From positions 8,184,001 through 8,248,000 of the forward strand of contig JAKZAN010000007.1 of NCBI GenBank assembly GCA_023053545.1: a stretch of 64,000 bases of DNA, read 5' to 3'. The position numbers were made by a program, and so were the translations under genes. This document shows, piece by piece, positions 36,701-46,019 of this stretch. The notes beneath the pieces are model-generated. The model ran no database searches and was not told where the DNA came from. It saw nothing but the letters and a program-made list of their open reading frames with translations. Each line of letters starts with the position of its first letter. The first letter of the stretch is position 1. Source of the stretch: Lepidurus packardi. Lineage: Eukaryota; Arthropoda; Branchiopoda; Notostraca; Triopsidae.

Positions 36701-38075
36701 GTGTCGGTCCATCTTACCTCAATATGGAAAAGAGGTAGTGCAGTAACCTGCGATACTCATCCATCTTTAATCCATCCTTTTTGGGGGACGCTCCTGGCGC
36801 TAAGACAACAATGGCTCCGCCTCGTTTATCACGCCCTCCTGGTAAGTACGCCAGCTTTTCTTCCAACAAGGGAAGAACGTCCAGAGCACGAGGCCCGCCT
36901 GTGCCTGGCACTTCCATTCTACGGGTGCCTAATTGCGAGTGGGGAAAATAATAAAAATAAAAAAAAAAGGTTAGGAAGGTTATAAGTTTCAAAAGTTCAT
37001 TCCTTTTCCAAAAAGGAAAATGACACACTGTACCGCAGACTACAGACTACAGACAAGGATAACCAAAAAGCAAGCCAAAAGGCAAGCCAAAAGGAGCGAC
37101 ATTTCCAAAACAAATGGGATTTTGATCCAAACCAGATATTCGCTTAAACATATCAAACTCTCTATATCGGATCAAGGAATTACATGCCAGGACTTGGAAT
37201 TAATTGAACCGGATACAAACGCGGTTGTTAGTTTAATTTTGTTTTTATTTATTATCTTTTGCAAAAAAATAAAATAAAATAAGAGAAAATGTGAGCAATA
37301 TAAAAAGCACGTTTTCAAGAGTGTTGCTCTTGGAGAGCGGCAGGGTTTTAATAATTCACCCGAAATACCATTTTCCCCCTTAGATCCTTGAGTATACAGA
37401 AGAGAACGACCGTTATGATACGAGGTTCATAAACAGTTCTGTAAACAGAACAGAGCTCTTTCATCCCATGCCAAGTTAAGTTTCCTTAGAAGTTAGCTGG
37501 TGACGATTGTGGGCTTAAAAAATAGTGAAAGAAGTCTTAATGAAATGAAAAAGTTTCCCGGAGGCCCACCCCCATAAGAAACATGGTAGGTTGACGTTCG
37601 TGGCATTAAAACGGACTTGGAAAGATGCCAAAAAGATATCTATGCTACACTTCGCGGGTTCAGAGGTTAATTTTTTTTCAGATTTTAACTTCGCCAAGCA
37701 GCGGAGCGTTACCAATTAACGATAGCCTTCCCTGAAACTGCTCTAGGAACTGGGGGGAAAAGGTATGAAAACGAAACCAAGAGCAACGACTCCATTCAGC
37801 CCAAAAATGGTCATGTTTTGGCATAAACCCACGAGTAGATAAAAAGTTTGGCCACGCTTTGAAGGGCAGCAAGTGCGGTGGCTACTTGCTGTTTTTTTGT
37901 TATCATGAATCAGATGGGAAGTTCAATTAAAGGGAGAATGAATATTTCAGGGTTGACTAAACTAAAGAATGGGGGAAAATAAGTTTCTTATATCTTAACT
38001 CGACGAACCTGGCTTGTAAAAAAGAAGTCCATCCGAGTCACTTGATCCATCGCTTAAATTTTCTGCAGCACTCAT
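2455..38075 (-). CDS. TRIO: TRIO/Kalirin-type double Rho guanine nucleotide exchange factor
   Basis: Large Rho-GEF of the TRIO/KALRN/UNC-73 family. In known members the first DH-PH unit activates Rac and RhoG and the second RhoA, for axon guidance, migration and cytoskeletal control. I traced 39 coding exons totalling 7989 nt (2662 aa plus stop); every splice phase agrees. Order: N-terminus and SEC14 (about aa 1-195), spectrin repeats (200-1270), DH1 (1313-1495), PH1 (1500-1625), linker (1625-1788), SH3 (1790-1865), linker (1865-2170), DH2 (2172-2368), PH2 (2369-2515), unique tail (2517-2662). Identity to human TRIO is high in SEC14 and both GEF units. No Ig or kinase domain follows before the stop, as in Drosophila Trio. 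The start ATG at 38075 opens [16 protein letters not shown], acidic and serine-rich. Introns range from about 70 bp to 8.5 kb. Exons are given block by block in the next entries. Confidence 0.95.
3498..5599 (-). CDS. TRIO: TRIO exons 35-38: second DH-PH unit (GEF2)
   Basis: Exons 5112-5599, 4599-4995, 4280-4471 and 3498-3751. Exon 35 starts with about 98 residues of acidic and Ser/Pro-rich linker, then the DH domain: [58 protein letters not shown] and [22 protein letters not shown]2 spans the last two exons: [29 protein letters not shown] and [13 protein letters not shown]. All match human TRIO GEF2, which acts on RhoA. Compared with human, a short stretch before the PH core (the LLPRCRERRIFLFE region) is altered to [12 protein letters not shown]. 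Confidence 0.95.
3910..4046 (-). repeat. TGACGTCA-bearing interspersed repeat, copy 1 (inverted)
   Basis: Lies in the TRIO intron between exons 37 and 38. Read on the minus strand it runs from atgacgtcac through cttgttaccacgg to gtgaccctatt, in the same order as the copies at 13716, 21996 and 22331. Confidence 0.65.
6505..7683 (-). CDS. TRIO: TRIO exons 32-34: linker between SH3 and GEF2
   Basis: Exons 7608-7683, 7292-7445 and 6505-6858. The first two give [11 protein letters not shown] joined to [18 protein letters not shown], the counterpart of human RKWLTSPVRRLSSGK, and end [17 protein letters not shown]. Exon 34 is Ala/Ser-rich and contains [16 protein letters not shown], matching human VPLPPPMAIQQ. 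The stretch is probably disordered and holds proline motifs that could bind SH3 domains. Exon 32 can also be reached from the alternative first exon at 7827-7908. Confidence 0.88.
7009..7033. repeat. Poly(A) tract
   Basis: A run of about 25 A residues in the TRIO intron between exons 33 and 34. No element body was recognised next to it. Confidence 0.7.
7827..7908 (-). CDS. TRIO: Alternative first exon for a GEF2-only TRIO isoform
   Basis: On the minus strand an ATG at 7908 opens 27 codons reading [16 protein letters not shown] then [11 protein letters not shown]. It ends in a good donor (ATGA|GTAAGT) in phase 1, the same phase as the SH3 exon, so it splices in frame onto exon 32 only 143 bp downstream. 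The peptide is strongly basic. Internal promoters that make RhoA-specific GEF2 isoforms are known for C. elegans unc-73 and vertebrate Kalirin (Duet). The exon is inferred from sequence only; no transcript evidence is available. Confidence 0.6.
9769..9798 (+). repeat. Poly(A) tract in TRIO intron
   Basis: A run of about 30 A residues. It could be the tail of an old retroposed sequence, but nothing upstream was recognised. Confidence 0.6.
10073..10160 (+). repeat. Partial copy of the TTAA-flanked element end
   Basis: ggctcccgtatacc...gatgtttgttatt closely matches the left end of the element at 27115. The matching right end was not found, so this is a fragment. Confidence 0.55.
10581..10684 (+). 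repeat. 52-bp tandem duplication
   Basis: The unit starting tcttattattcattattgcg occurs twice head to tail, nearly identical, which indicates recent duplication. Confidence 0.85.
13397..13560 (+). repeat. 61-bp minisatellite, three units
   Basis: Units are anchored by gttgaaaact at about 13410, 13471 and 13532. The third is more diverged. Each carries cctatgtttca and agtagcgctatttgac. Confidence 0.85.
13716..13860 (+). repeat. TGACGTCA-type interspersed repeat, copy 2 (diverged)
   Basis: Shares ggcgtggcttacggcgcttg, ttaccatagttg and cacgtgaca in the same order as the 22-kb copies, but the CRE-like palindrome is degenerate (gtcagacacgtgtc). Confidence 0.55.
16184..16454 (-). CDS. TRIO: TRIO exon 31: SH3 domain
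   Basis: This exon carries the SH3 domain after GEF1: [20 protein letters not shown], then [21 protein letters not shown] and [11 protein letters not shown]. It aligns with human VVIHDFTACNSNELTIRRGQTV...CLVRTTDRSPAAEGLVPCGSL (shown in part). The ALYDY-like motif is replaced by ADYVA, and the conserved WCLVR tryptophan reads as MCLVR, so ligand affinity may differ. The exon ends in phase 1, and a short hydrophilic stretch ([11 protein letters not shown]) leads into exon 32. Confidence 0.9.
18433..24980 (-). CDS. TRIO: TRIO exons 29-30: linker between PH1 and SH3
   Basis: Exon 24929-24980 encodes 17 acidic residues ([17 protein letters not shown]). Exon 18433-18759 encodes 109 residues that begin [16 protein letters not shown], comparable to the human DSDKLSGG just before SH3. 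Most of this second exon has no human counterpart I recognise; it is rich in Ser, Arg and Lys ([19 protein letters not shown]). Splice phases 0 and 0 fit both neighbours. The second exon could be skipped without a frame change (327 nt), so it may be a cassette. Exon 29 is short and rests on phase and position. Confidence 0.72.
21210..21288 (+). repeat. 27-bp minisatellite, three units
   Basis: ttgtacatatacataaatat followed by ttccttt recurs at 21210, 21237 and 21264. Confidence 0.88.
21996..22228 (+). repeat. TGACGTCA-bearing interspersed repeat, copy 3
   Basis: Runs from tcgtcatgacgtcacgaacg to gtgaccttatttct. Internal landmarks are gcttacgtgtaaag, aactaactatagtt, gctaccaaagttagt and aacaagctctcgggta. 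Together with copy 4 it forms a tandem pair with a period of about 335 bp. Confidence 0.8.
22331..22539 (+). repeat. TGACGTCA-bearing interspersed repeat, copy 4
   Basis: Same order of landmarks as copy 3: tcgtcatgacgtcacgaaag, gcttacgcgtaaagc, aactaactatagtt, gcttgttaccattg, aacaagctctcgggtacc, gatgacgtcagc and gtgaccctatttct. It carries two TGACGTCA palindromes. Confidence 0.8.
22552..22662 (+). repeat. 57-bp tandem duplication
   Basis: aatagcttcactcacaac followed by cgcgtatcatggaaagaaac occurs at 22552 and 22609, nearly identical. Confidence 0.85.
25160..26994 (-). CDS. TRIO: TRIO exons 22-28: first DH-PH unit (GEF1)
   Basis: Exons 26848-26994, 26521-26767, 26203-26430, 25796-25921, 25588-25722, 25422-25523 and 25160-25344. 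The DH domain shows [20 protein letters not shown] at its start, [18 protein letters not shown] in the middle and the signature helix [19 protein letters not shown]. The PH domain follows with [34 protein letters not shown] and [20 protein letters not shown]. By family knowledge this unit loads GTP on Rac1 and RhoG. All residues usual for an active DH fold in the regions compared appear intact. The last exon ends in a low-complexity Ser/Pro/Arg stretch ([15 protein letters not shown]). Confidence 0.95.
26091..26182 (+). repeat. Short tandem repeats in TRIO intron 24
   Basis: tccaaacagaaata recurs at about 26091, 26119 and 26161 with variable spacers. Confidence 0.75.
27115..27843. mobile_element. 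TTAA-flanked terminal-inverted-repeat element (MITE-like)
   Basis: Left end ttaaggctcccggatacc and right end gtatcaaagagccttaa are imperfect inverted repeats, each bounded by TTAA, the target preference of piggyBac-type transposases. No transposase frame is present in about 730 bp. The interior has tandem taaacttaaaactaacc-like repeats and agtcgact motifs. It lies in the TRIO intron between exons 21 and 22. The family assignment rests on TTAA only. Confidence 0.55.
27872..35915 (-). CDS. TRIO: TRIO exons 5-21: spectrin-repeat array
   Basis: Exons 35716-35915, 35413-35641, 35207-35329, 34938-35129, 34637-34864, 34362-34556, 33599-33721, 31792-32153, 30809-30980, 30425-30622, 30006-30191, 29818-29937, 29536-29727, 28799-28928, 28500-28688, 28163-28407 and 27872-28017. 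They encode about 1070 residues of three-helix spectrin repeats (eight to nine). Family signatures recur: [68 protein letters not shown] and [17 protein letters not shown]. In TRIO and Kalirin this array binds membrane-trafficking and scaffold partners. Several exon ends fall at the same DxxKQ|VLDW-type position of successive repeats, consistent with duplication of a repeat-plus-intron unit. The exon 5/6 join uses the CAAAG|GTTTGA donor and omits a 74-bp intron. Confidence 0.93.
28985..29500 (+). repeat. Imperfect ~213-bp tandem repeat in TRIO intron 17
   Basis: The unit with ccctaaataccaaatttta, agattagacaaccttttca and gtttgaaac recurs at about 29110 and 29322. A partial third copy precedes it. 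It fills most of the intron between exons 17 and 18. Confidence 0.8.
31100..31660 (+). repeat. A+T-rich tandem repeat (148- and 179-bp spacings)
   Basis: tcatagtaactttatgacat recurs with its flanks; the gacatc anchor is at 31192, 31340 and 31519. It occupies most of the TRIO intron between exons 12 and 13. Confidence 0.85.
33796..33893 (+). repeat. 24-25-bp minisatellite, about four units
   Basis: atgaaattaaattataagta plus acta recurs at 33796, 33821, 33845 and (shortened) 33870, in the TRIO intron upstream of exon 11. Confidence 0.85.
36069..38075 (-). CDS. TRIO: TRIO exons 1-4: N-terminus and SEC14 (CRAL-TRIO) domain
   Basis: Exons 38009-38075, 36718-36928, 36365-36557 and 36069-36182. 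Exon 1 encodes 22 residues ending FYKPG. Exons 2-4 encode the lipid-binding-fold SEC14 domain: [39 protein letters not shown] and [14 protein letters not shown] closely match human TRIO, as does [19 protein letters not shown]. The exon 1 donor (CCAG|GTTCGT) departs from consensus after GT but is the only one that keeps phase and precedes the in-frame stop. Exon 1 is therefore less sure than exons 2-4. Intron 1 (36929-38008) holds nothing else recognisable. Confidence 0.9.
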
Positions 38076-39328
38076 TTTCTTGTGTGGTATGTTTGATGAT
38101 GGCATCTACTTTTCCAGTTTTAACCAGCGTCTTTGTTAGTTACTGTGTTTGCCCAGCAACTAACGCCCCAACCAACATTACATGAGTTCTGTCGTCATTT
38201 TGCCTCATTTAAAAGATCTCGATACGTGGAAAATGTCAGCTTTCCAGGAAATGATTAAAACATAGTCGCACAGCCACTACATAGTGTTGTATCGCTTATC
38301 CTTAATCGCTCCCAACGCTTTTGGATAAAGCTTCAACTTAAAAGTTGCACTAATTTCACCAACAATCATAATCAATCCATGATTAAAGGCGGCACGAACA
38401 TTAAGAAGCTTTGTATAATACTACGCCAAAAACTTGAACCTACAGAACATCCATACACAAAGCACTCTAGAAAACGCAACTGACAAAGCAAGGGCAAGTG
38501 TTTTCCCTTTCCACTATGCTTCCCCATTTATTTGGGCCCATCTGGCTGCTCACCATTGCCATCTAGCGGTGTAATAGTATACTCGTAATCCATTGGCGCG
38601 AATGATTTAACTAATTAATCGTTAATCTTGTTAGAAAGGGGTTGCAAAGGGAAAGTCAATAACGATGCCGCTGACGTTGTGGATAAATAATAAAATCTAA
38701 CAGACTTAAGCTTAAAACTAGACATCAATATAACAAAAATCACATTAAAAGCTATATAAAAAAGCATATGCTAATATGTCTGGTAACTTTGAAGCCATAT
38801 TTTTTTATTTTTGCATCGAGGAGTTTTGGTCTAATTAGTCAATAACAGGGTTATGATAATTTGAAAAAAATACATAATCCTGGCGCTAATTCGTCAACGC
38901 ATGATTTGCCTTCATAAAAGCTGCAATAGGGGGCGGAAGAGTCTTTTTTTCTTCCATGTTTTCGGTTTCATTCTTAATGAGATGCCCGGGGCGACACTTT
39001 CGTTCATTTAGTTTTTCTGTACGAACTTTAAGGTGCCAAGAAACTTACCGGAAAGATATTTGGCGCCAAAGTTCGTTGGTGTCGAAGTTCGTTTTGCTCT
39101 GTCAACCTCTCTACAATCGTGACTAATTTAGTAGAGTAAAACTTCTGTAACGAATAATACCTAGCGGCGAAGGAAATAGTCGTACCAAGTTAGTGTTCAA
39201 AACGTGATGAGGAAACTATCATACATCATTACTTCTTTACTAAAAGCTGTATAATTTTCTGGCGTTCGTGTGTTTAACGTAGACATTGTACTTTGTAGTC
39301 ACCATAAATACAGTTTTGCACTAATTTG
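38076..39328. promoter_or_regulatory. Gap between P450 3' end and TRIO start
   Basis: This 1253-bp stretch should hold the main TRIO promoter and the P450 3' UTR. It is A+T-rich. No TATA box, poly(A) signal or other gene was convincing. Confidence 0.35.
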
Positions 39329-41306
39329 CTACGTACGAGGTATGACGTATCCTTTGAAAGGCGCTGGCGCCAGCGACAGGCCATTCAGAGGCTCAAGCGA
39401 CGGCGGTGGACCTTCGCACATTTCAAATCGGAACTTTTGCACCATCGATGCAAAATATAGGAATAAAGAGCTTCTAGCCAGGGCCTCTCCCATGCAACTT
39501 CGCTTTCCTTCGAAATGTAAATATAAAGCTCCAATAAGGTCAAGCCATCATAAACATAGTCGTATCATGCGATGTATACCTAAACCGAAGGGCAAGAGAT
39601 GGTCGTCTTTTCGGAGCTTTCCTTCGCTTGTCAAATGACGACTGGGGTCAAAGTGGTAAGGATCCTTCCAATAGGTTTCATCCATATGCACAGACCACAG
39701 ATTCACGAAGACCATCGTGTTCTAAGCATGTAAAGAAACACAGTTACATCGTTATGTAAATCTTGGCCTGATCTTCAACCCCACCTTTTCGACCCCATAT
39801 CCCATTATAGAAGAGTCTTTCTGTGCAACATGAGGAATGGTTAGAGGGGCAACACAAGCTACTCGATGTACTTCACTCAAGGTTGCTTCAGTATACGGCA
39901 TACTAAATATAGGTGAAAATCGTGTCTTAATTTTGAATTCGTATAGGAGTTGAGTGGGTTTTGAATTCGTCTTATGGTTCTTTCGTACTTGGGTCTGTCC
40001 GTTAGTTGAGGGAGACGATCAGTGCCGCAGACACTTTCAATTTCTTCGTAAATTCTCTGTTGTACCTCAGGGTAATGCAACATATAAAGCAGAGCAAATC
40101 CTAAGGAATTGCTGGTCGTTTCCGCGCCAGCCGAAAACAGATCGAAGACGATACCATACAACTGTTCCTCTACACAAATTGTATTATACAGGCCTTTCTG
40201 AAACCGAAACCTTATATGTTTACCAGAGAAGCTGGAGTTGTCCTCCCCCTTCCTCTCTTCAAGTTCCATTAGATAAATGTCAATCAAATCGCGAGGATCA
40301 TCTCCACATGGGTTCTTCCGGTGCTCTTCTATCGTATCCTTTTACAAACATAAATGTATTAAACAGAGCTCGATTAAATAAAAGTATTTCGATTCCATAC
40401 CTTGATGAAAACGCGCACATTGTCTGCAAATGATTTGATCCGAGAGTAGCCCGTTTTCTCCGGAGCAAAGTACCGCAGAAAAGGCATTAGTATCAAAGGG
40501 TTGTTGATTCCATTGGTTGCTCGGAAGAAGCCTTCCATGAGTTCTAATAGCTGGTGAAGTTGTTGGTCGTTATGATTGAACCGCTTTCCGGCCACCAAAG
40601 CCCATAATATGTTAACCACTGACACGCCAAACACTTTATTGAGCTGCAAAAGGCCTTTGTGTCGTTTCGCCTGCGCGGTCATGTCGGTTACGAGGTCTCG
40701 AATCTCTTCCTGCATCAAGCCTTCCAAGGAAGACCGTCCGAAGCCCAAGTTCTTCAAATGACTTAAACAGAATCGCCGCTGTTCTTTCCATAGGTACCCA
40801 TGAGTCATAAGTAATCCTGTAAACAATACAATAAAGTTATGAGCCCTGGTCAATTCGCGTTTTTTTCCATAAATAAGACACACTAAGTACCTAAACATTG
40901 ACCCTTAGTTCTCATGTTGAAGATGAAACTTTCCGGTCGATGAGTAAAGCATTCGTTGGTCAATACTTCCCGTACTTCTTGCCATCCGCATACGGACACA
41001 AACCGCCGATGTCCCAAGGTAAGACCCACAACGGGCCCATATTCCTTGGCCAGGTTAGCTAACGCTCGGAAATGGTACTTTGGATCCCATGAGCTAAAGA
41101 ACGGCAGAGAACCTAATAGGGGCCAGCCTTTTGGACCTGTAGAATTTACCTCAAAGATAAGATTAAAAGAAGACCAAAGAAGATGTCTGAGTTTTTGAAA
41201 CTCCATGGAATGTCATAATACCTGGTGGGAAATTTGGAGGCGTTTTGCATAGGACGGCATAAAAGACAACCGCCAGGATGACGATTAAGGACAGCAAAGC
41301 AAGCAT
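39329..41306 (-). CDS. Cytochrome P450, CYP2 clan-like, complete
   Basis: Microsomal haem monooxygenase; substrate unknown. Exons: 41222-41306, 40891-41136, 40401-40816, 40224-40338, 39989-40169, 39785-39902, 39580-39721 and 39329-39507, all in phase, giving 493 aa (typical length). The N-terminal ER anchor [20 protein letters not shown] leads to the hinge [19 protein letters not shown]. Other landmarks: helix C WKEQRRF, helix [10 protein letters not shown], helix K ExxR as SEVHR, FDPSRHL, and the haem loop [15 protein letters not shown] with its cysteine ligand. The protein ends VIPRT. A 54-bp stop-free intron (40170-40223) interrupts helix H-I; without it the text reads [17 protein letters not shown], as in CYP2 proteins. 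It lies about 1.25 kb upstream of TRIO on the same strand, with no evident functional link. Confidence 0.93.
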
Positions 41307-44300
41307 ACCTGCTTCTCATTCAGAAAGTAGGCTGGAGAGGCAAGGCGTTGGTATTAGAGAGTTTTTCCTTTCAAGAGAGGGGCAAACGGCTCATGTGTTG
41401 CCCTAATCTTTCCAGGCACAGGTAGAAACTAGCCAGGGGCCCTTTTCCCCAGTTGTTACTGGGTCTAAGGTTGCGTACGGCCTTACGCCAGCAATCTAAG
41501 AGTCTGCACTGGCTCTACCTTAGCGTAAGTGGTACGTTTTTAGTTACAGACCGATAGACGTTGCAGTGAGGATACGCGCGTGCGCAGGAAAAGCGTTAGT
41601 TCTGGAATGTACCCGCTAGCGTATGATTTTCCCGGGACTCTTAAATCGAGAAATTAGCATGGATATGCCATGTACGTTCGGCGGTTAATTTTAACTAGAT
41701 TTCTGTTTCTGACCAGAGTGGTCCAGCAGCGTGGGAAACTTTTTGCTCCCGTTTCTTGGGTGCTAACCTCAAAGACAGACGTGCTAAAAAAAAAAGAGAA
41801 CGACTTGATTTAGACCAAAATTATTCATTCCGTACAAAAAGAAGTGTCTGACATTAGAAAGCTTATTTATGTCGGATGTGATTGCACTCAAAGATTTCTA
41901 TCTTGTAATACATTCCCTTGCATGCTTTTAGGTTGATACGTCTTGATACGTCGTTGATACGTCTTTTGGCAGTTACCAACATTCGTGTTGCTTTATTGTT
42001 AAACGCTTTCTTGTACTAAATGCGGAAAAACAAGCTCCGAGTGGAAGAATCGGATTCACCTCATCGGTCATGCGTGCTATAGAAGAAGAAAACTTTTAAG
42101 CAATTCCGGGATTTCACTTAGACGGTAGAGGCCCGTACGTGGTACATAAGTTAGCTCCACCCCTTTCAAAATACAATGTTAACTTGTTTGTAACCTAATA
42201 AGCGTACCTTTGTCACAGTCATGTCAAAAGACGGAGTACGTCCGTCTACTGTACTACAGATTAGGAAGGGTACATGGGAATTGGGAAAACTTTCTTATCG
42301 GAATTTCCTTCGGATCCCCCTCCCCTTACGGGTGAGTTTTGTAACTGAAAGTTGCCTCCCACCCTTTGACGTGAAATAGCTTTGGCATCGCCGTGAAGCT
42401 GCTGGCATGCTTCAGGATATGGAAGTTGGGTTCTAAAAGCCCGTCTGAGGCTTGCTTAGGTTAGCTTTAGTTGCTCAGCTCTTCCCAGATGCCGATCATC
42501 AGCGAGTGAAGAAGGTTTCACCTGTGGATAAGCTTTCTCTGTGCCTTGTTAAAGACAACGTTCCTCATTCATTCGCCTTGCGTCCTTTGAAGTGCGCGCG
42601 TGGATAATATAACACTAGTGTCATACTTTCGGTGAGTTCTTTTTGTAAAACAGTTTCACAAACCGTTGTTCCTCGTTTTTTCTGCTTAAATTGCAAATCC
42701 GAGTGTCGTCTTTGGTATTTTTATCTGTCGACGCGACTCCTTTTCTTCGACTCTGCCAAGCGTTGAGAATCTTAAAAGAATCCAAAAAAGTCAGCAGTTA
42801 AAAATAGGGACGCACGAGTGTGTGTTCGATAGAACACCTCAATGATTTCGAATCCCCTGCAAAAAAAATAATGCCCTAATGTCCTAATTTGGGCTTATGA
42901 ATTAGTAGAGCTTTCGCTGTACATTTGACAGAGACATTTTTAGCTACGTAATCGCGTACGTTGCGCTCTTTCCGCTTTTGTCCTACTTCAGAAGACGCTC
43001 CGCCAGAGATGGTTATCAGCGAGTAGAGGATGTTCATTTCAGTTCTACCTCCTCTAGGCTCTTCTTCACCAGCATTAGCCAGTTGACCGCTTTACATCTG
43101 ATTACCACGCATGTCATTAGGATAAAAAAGACTACCTATTATACCGCGAAGTTGTCAAATTTCTCCTCAAGATGTTTTTCGTTAGCGGGCTTGTATGATT
43201 CCACTTTTATCTGCACTTGCTAAATAGAGTATAATCGATTACCCACCAGGAAGCCATGTGCGGCACGAGAAGAAATAGAAAGTAGGAAACCTAATTGTTT
43301 ATCCAGCGTGGTCATCGCCGAGGCCAGTGACAGGATGACATAGAAAGCGATGGAATCAAACCCGCAGCAAATAGAAAGATGTTGTACCCACAATGTACTA
43401 CGAAAGTTAGTTTAGTTTATTCAAAAAATAGCCTGGATTGTTTTTCTTCATTCCTCGTATGGTGCCATTATGCGAACCAAAAAGAGGGCGGATGGCGTAT
43501 ATAATCCACGTACTATTGGCGGGCGGAAGTTGGTCGTGTGAATGCGTACCCAGGTACCTAAAGTACAAAGGGGGAGGGCAGGGGATCACAAAAAGAACCC
43601 AGGCGTGTGTTAAACTATGTTGCATATTTTTCACCTTGGCTTCATTTTTCGAACCCCCGCTTTTTAATGCAAAACCTCGAAATTTTTTTGTTTAAAGGTG
43701 CCAAGCTCTACAGCATAGCAAAGGTTGCTTGAATCATGCGGGATTTTTTTTCCGTGTCAGGACTTTCGCTATCTTTGCATGTGACCAGCATAAAAGCTTT
43801 GGAGGCAGCCAAGGTGACTACTTTAGCAAGCACGATTTTGTTTTTCCGCGCTTGATGAGCCTCTCGGGCTTGAAAACGTGTGCGGGGTTCTACCGTTTAG
43901 TGTGCATTGGCGAAGAGAAACAGAGAACTTGGCGCTGTCTCCTGAATCTTTATTTTTGTCAGCTCCCCAGGTCCAGTCTCGGAGTCTTTCAATCTGCGCA
44001 TTGGGTTTAGGGAAATTATTTCCAGGCCAACATAAGGGGAAAACGACAGAATCAGTTCCGAAAAGCTAATCTAGACTAGCGGGACTTTTATTTTCAAGAG
44101 GGAGAGGTCATATTGCAGAAATAAGGGTTCGGCGTTGTTTGTGCAGACAAAACAGCAGCAAATGTGGGGCTTTTCAGAATGGCTTTTTATCTTAGGTCAA
44201 GGTTCAATGTCCCTCAATACTCTGCCAAGTGAAAACGACTGGTCAAGTTCTCATGTGGTCCTACTGTGTGTCCCCTTGCTCAAAAACGCCCCCCAAACCG

Positions 44301-45674
44301 GCGTGACTTATTTTTAGGATACCTTTGAATGCTACGTCTCCGTAGCTACAATCCCAAAAGGAAGACCCCATTGTAGAAGCTACGCTTTGCACGTCGTTGC
44401 AAGACAAGTCGTGGACGTTGAGGGAAACGCAAGCTTTTTTACGTTAAAAAAACTCTAGAACAAAATTTGACAGTAATGACTAGACAAAAAAGTTGAGGCT
44501 GGAAACCGTCTTGTAGTGTACCAACAGATATATACATATACATATACACACGCAGCAAGAAGAGCAAGGATGGCCTTCAAGTTCTGAGTAGTTTTTATTG
44601 GTACCTTCCACTATAGTTGGGGGAACAGGCAAGGCACGCTGGTACCACCAAGCAATCCAAAAGAACGTCAAGGGCAAAGGCGCGTAGCAGCTTTTTTATG
44701 AAACAGAGAGAAACCTGTCCCTTTTTACAACCTTCAGCAATGGAATGCTTTTAGAGCAGAAGATTCTGGTCACAGCAGTGATGTATTGCTTTGGTAATCG
44801 TAATGCATACTGCTGGTATTTTTGTTGTAATTAATGTTAAGTTAATTAGTGTCATTATTGTTTCTCATCTTTATGCAATTTTGTAAAGACGGATGCCGAC
44901 AACAGGCGCAAGCCTACAATATTTAAATAAATGCTGGTATTTTGTGAAGTAGTGGGAATGCAGTATATAAAGCGTCATTTAAATTACGACGGCCAGATTT
45001 CTTATTACGTGAATGCGATGTAAGCATTTATGCAAATCGTTTGTGCCTACAGAACTTGGCCCCCAAAGGACTAGGCCAGTGTGGCCATGCAGGTCGCGTC
45101 CCATATAATATGGCCCACCTGTTCTTTTAGCGCAGGTTTTTCGATGGGTATATACTGGACGGTTGTCCCAAATTCTTTTCTCGCAACCTGAAACTTGGGC
45201 TTTGGTATTACACATAAACATCAAACAGGTCCATCCCATCCCCCTTGCCTTTTGAGCTGCCTGTGGGCATACACTCTTGTTTGGGAGAACAAGTTTTACT
45301 TGCTTTTTGGGATTTCATAAAAGACAAGTTAGATATGTTTAGCAACGCCACTGCTTCCTGTTGAGAGCTTTGCAACAGAAAAAGGCGAATGAAAGCGTGA
45401 CTGCCTGTCACTTTCAGTGCAGCGTATTACCGTTCTTTGGCTTCATGGTCGTTGTATGATGCCGCAATACCTCTTGTTTACCCCGCAGCAGGGATTTTTG
45501 GTGAATGAACTAGAGCGAGGCGGATATTTTAAAGGCACTTTTTCTTGGCCATTGGGCTTGCTTACGGGACATTACGCCACAGCGGAAAATGTCCAAAAAA
45601 ATACATATTTGAGCGGAACGGAGATCTTTAAGTACAACATCACTTTCTTTTTCGTTAAAAGTAGGTTTGGAACC
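41307..45674. other. Gene-free stretch between P450 and the Asp-rich gene
   Basis: About 4.4 kb. Open frames here are under about 95 codons and none resembles a known protein. It should contain the divergent promoters of the P450 (minus) and the acidic secreted protein (plus). A short sequence at 44894-44936 (acaacaggcgcaagcctac) resembles the segment at 59950-60013 and may be a retroelement tail. Nothing else was recognised. Confidence 0.4.
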
Positions 45675-45983
45675 ATGGCTCCAAGGATATGGAAATGCTG
45701 TTTAGCCTTCAGCCTGCTACTGGCACTTACCCACGCTATCCCCTTTCCCGCTGATGGGCCCCTCACGTCGTCTACCACTTCATCAGTATCCATATCTGTT
45801 AGCTCTTCTTCTGTCAAAGCCACAGTGCAAGGAGCAACCGTTCCTGAAATGAAAGGTATTTTGCCTAATTCGCCTAATATAACGCCCTTTGTCATTTTTT
45901 TCCTGAAAATCATCAATTCCTTCGCTTTTCATAGTGATGAACTCGACCATGTCCAATAACGCAACATCAGCCAACGTTCCCAG

Positions 45984-46019
<36 letters not shown>

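Noticed and set aside
39877-39988. Extension of the P450 frame past RPK
   Set aside because: The text after the RPK residue loses P450 similarity; splicing at AA|GTACG to 39902 restores [13 protein letters not shown].
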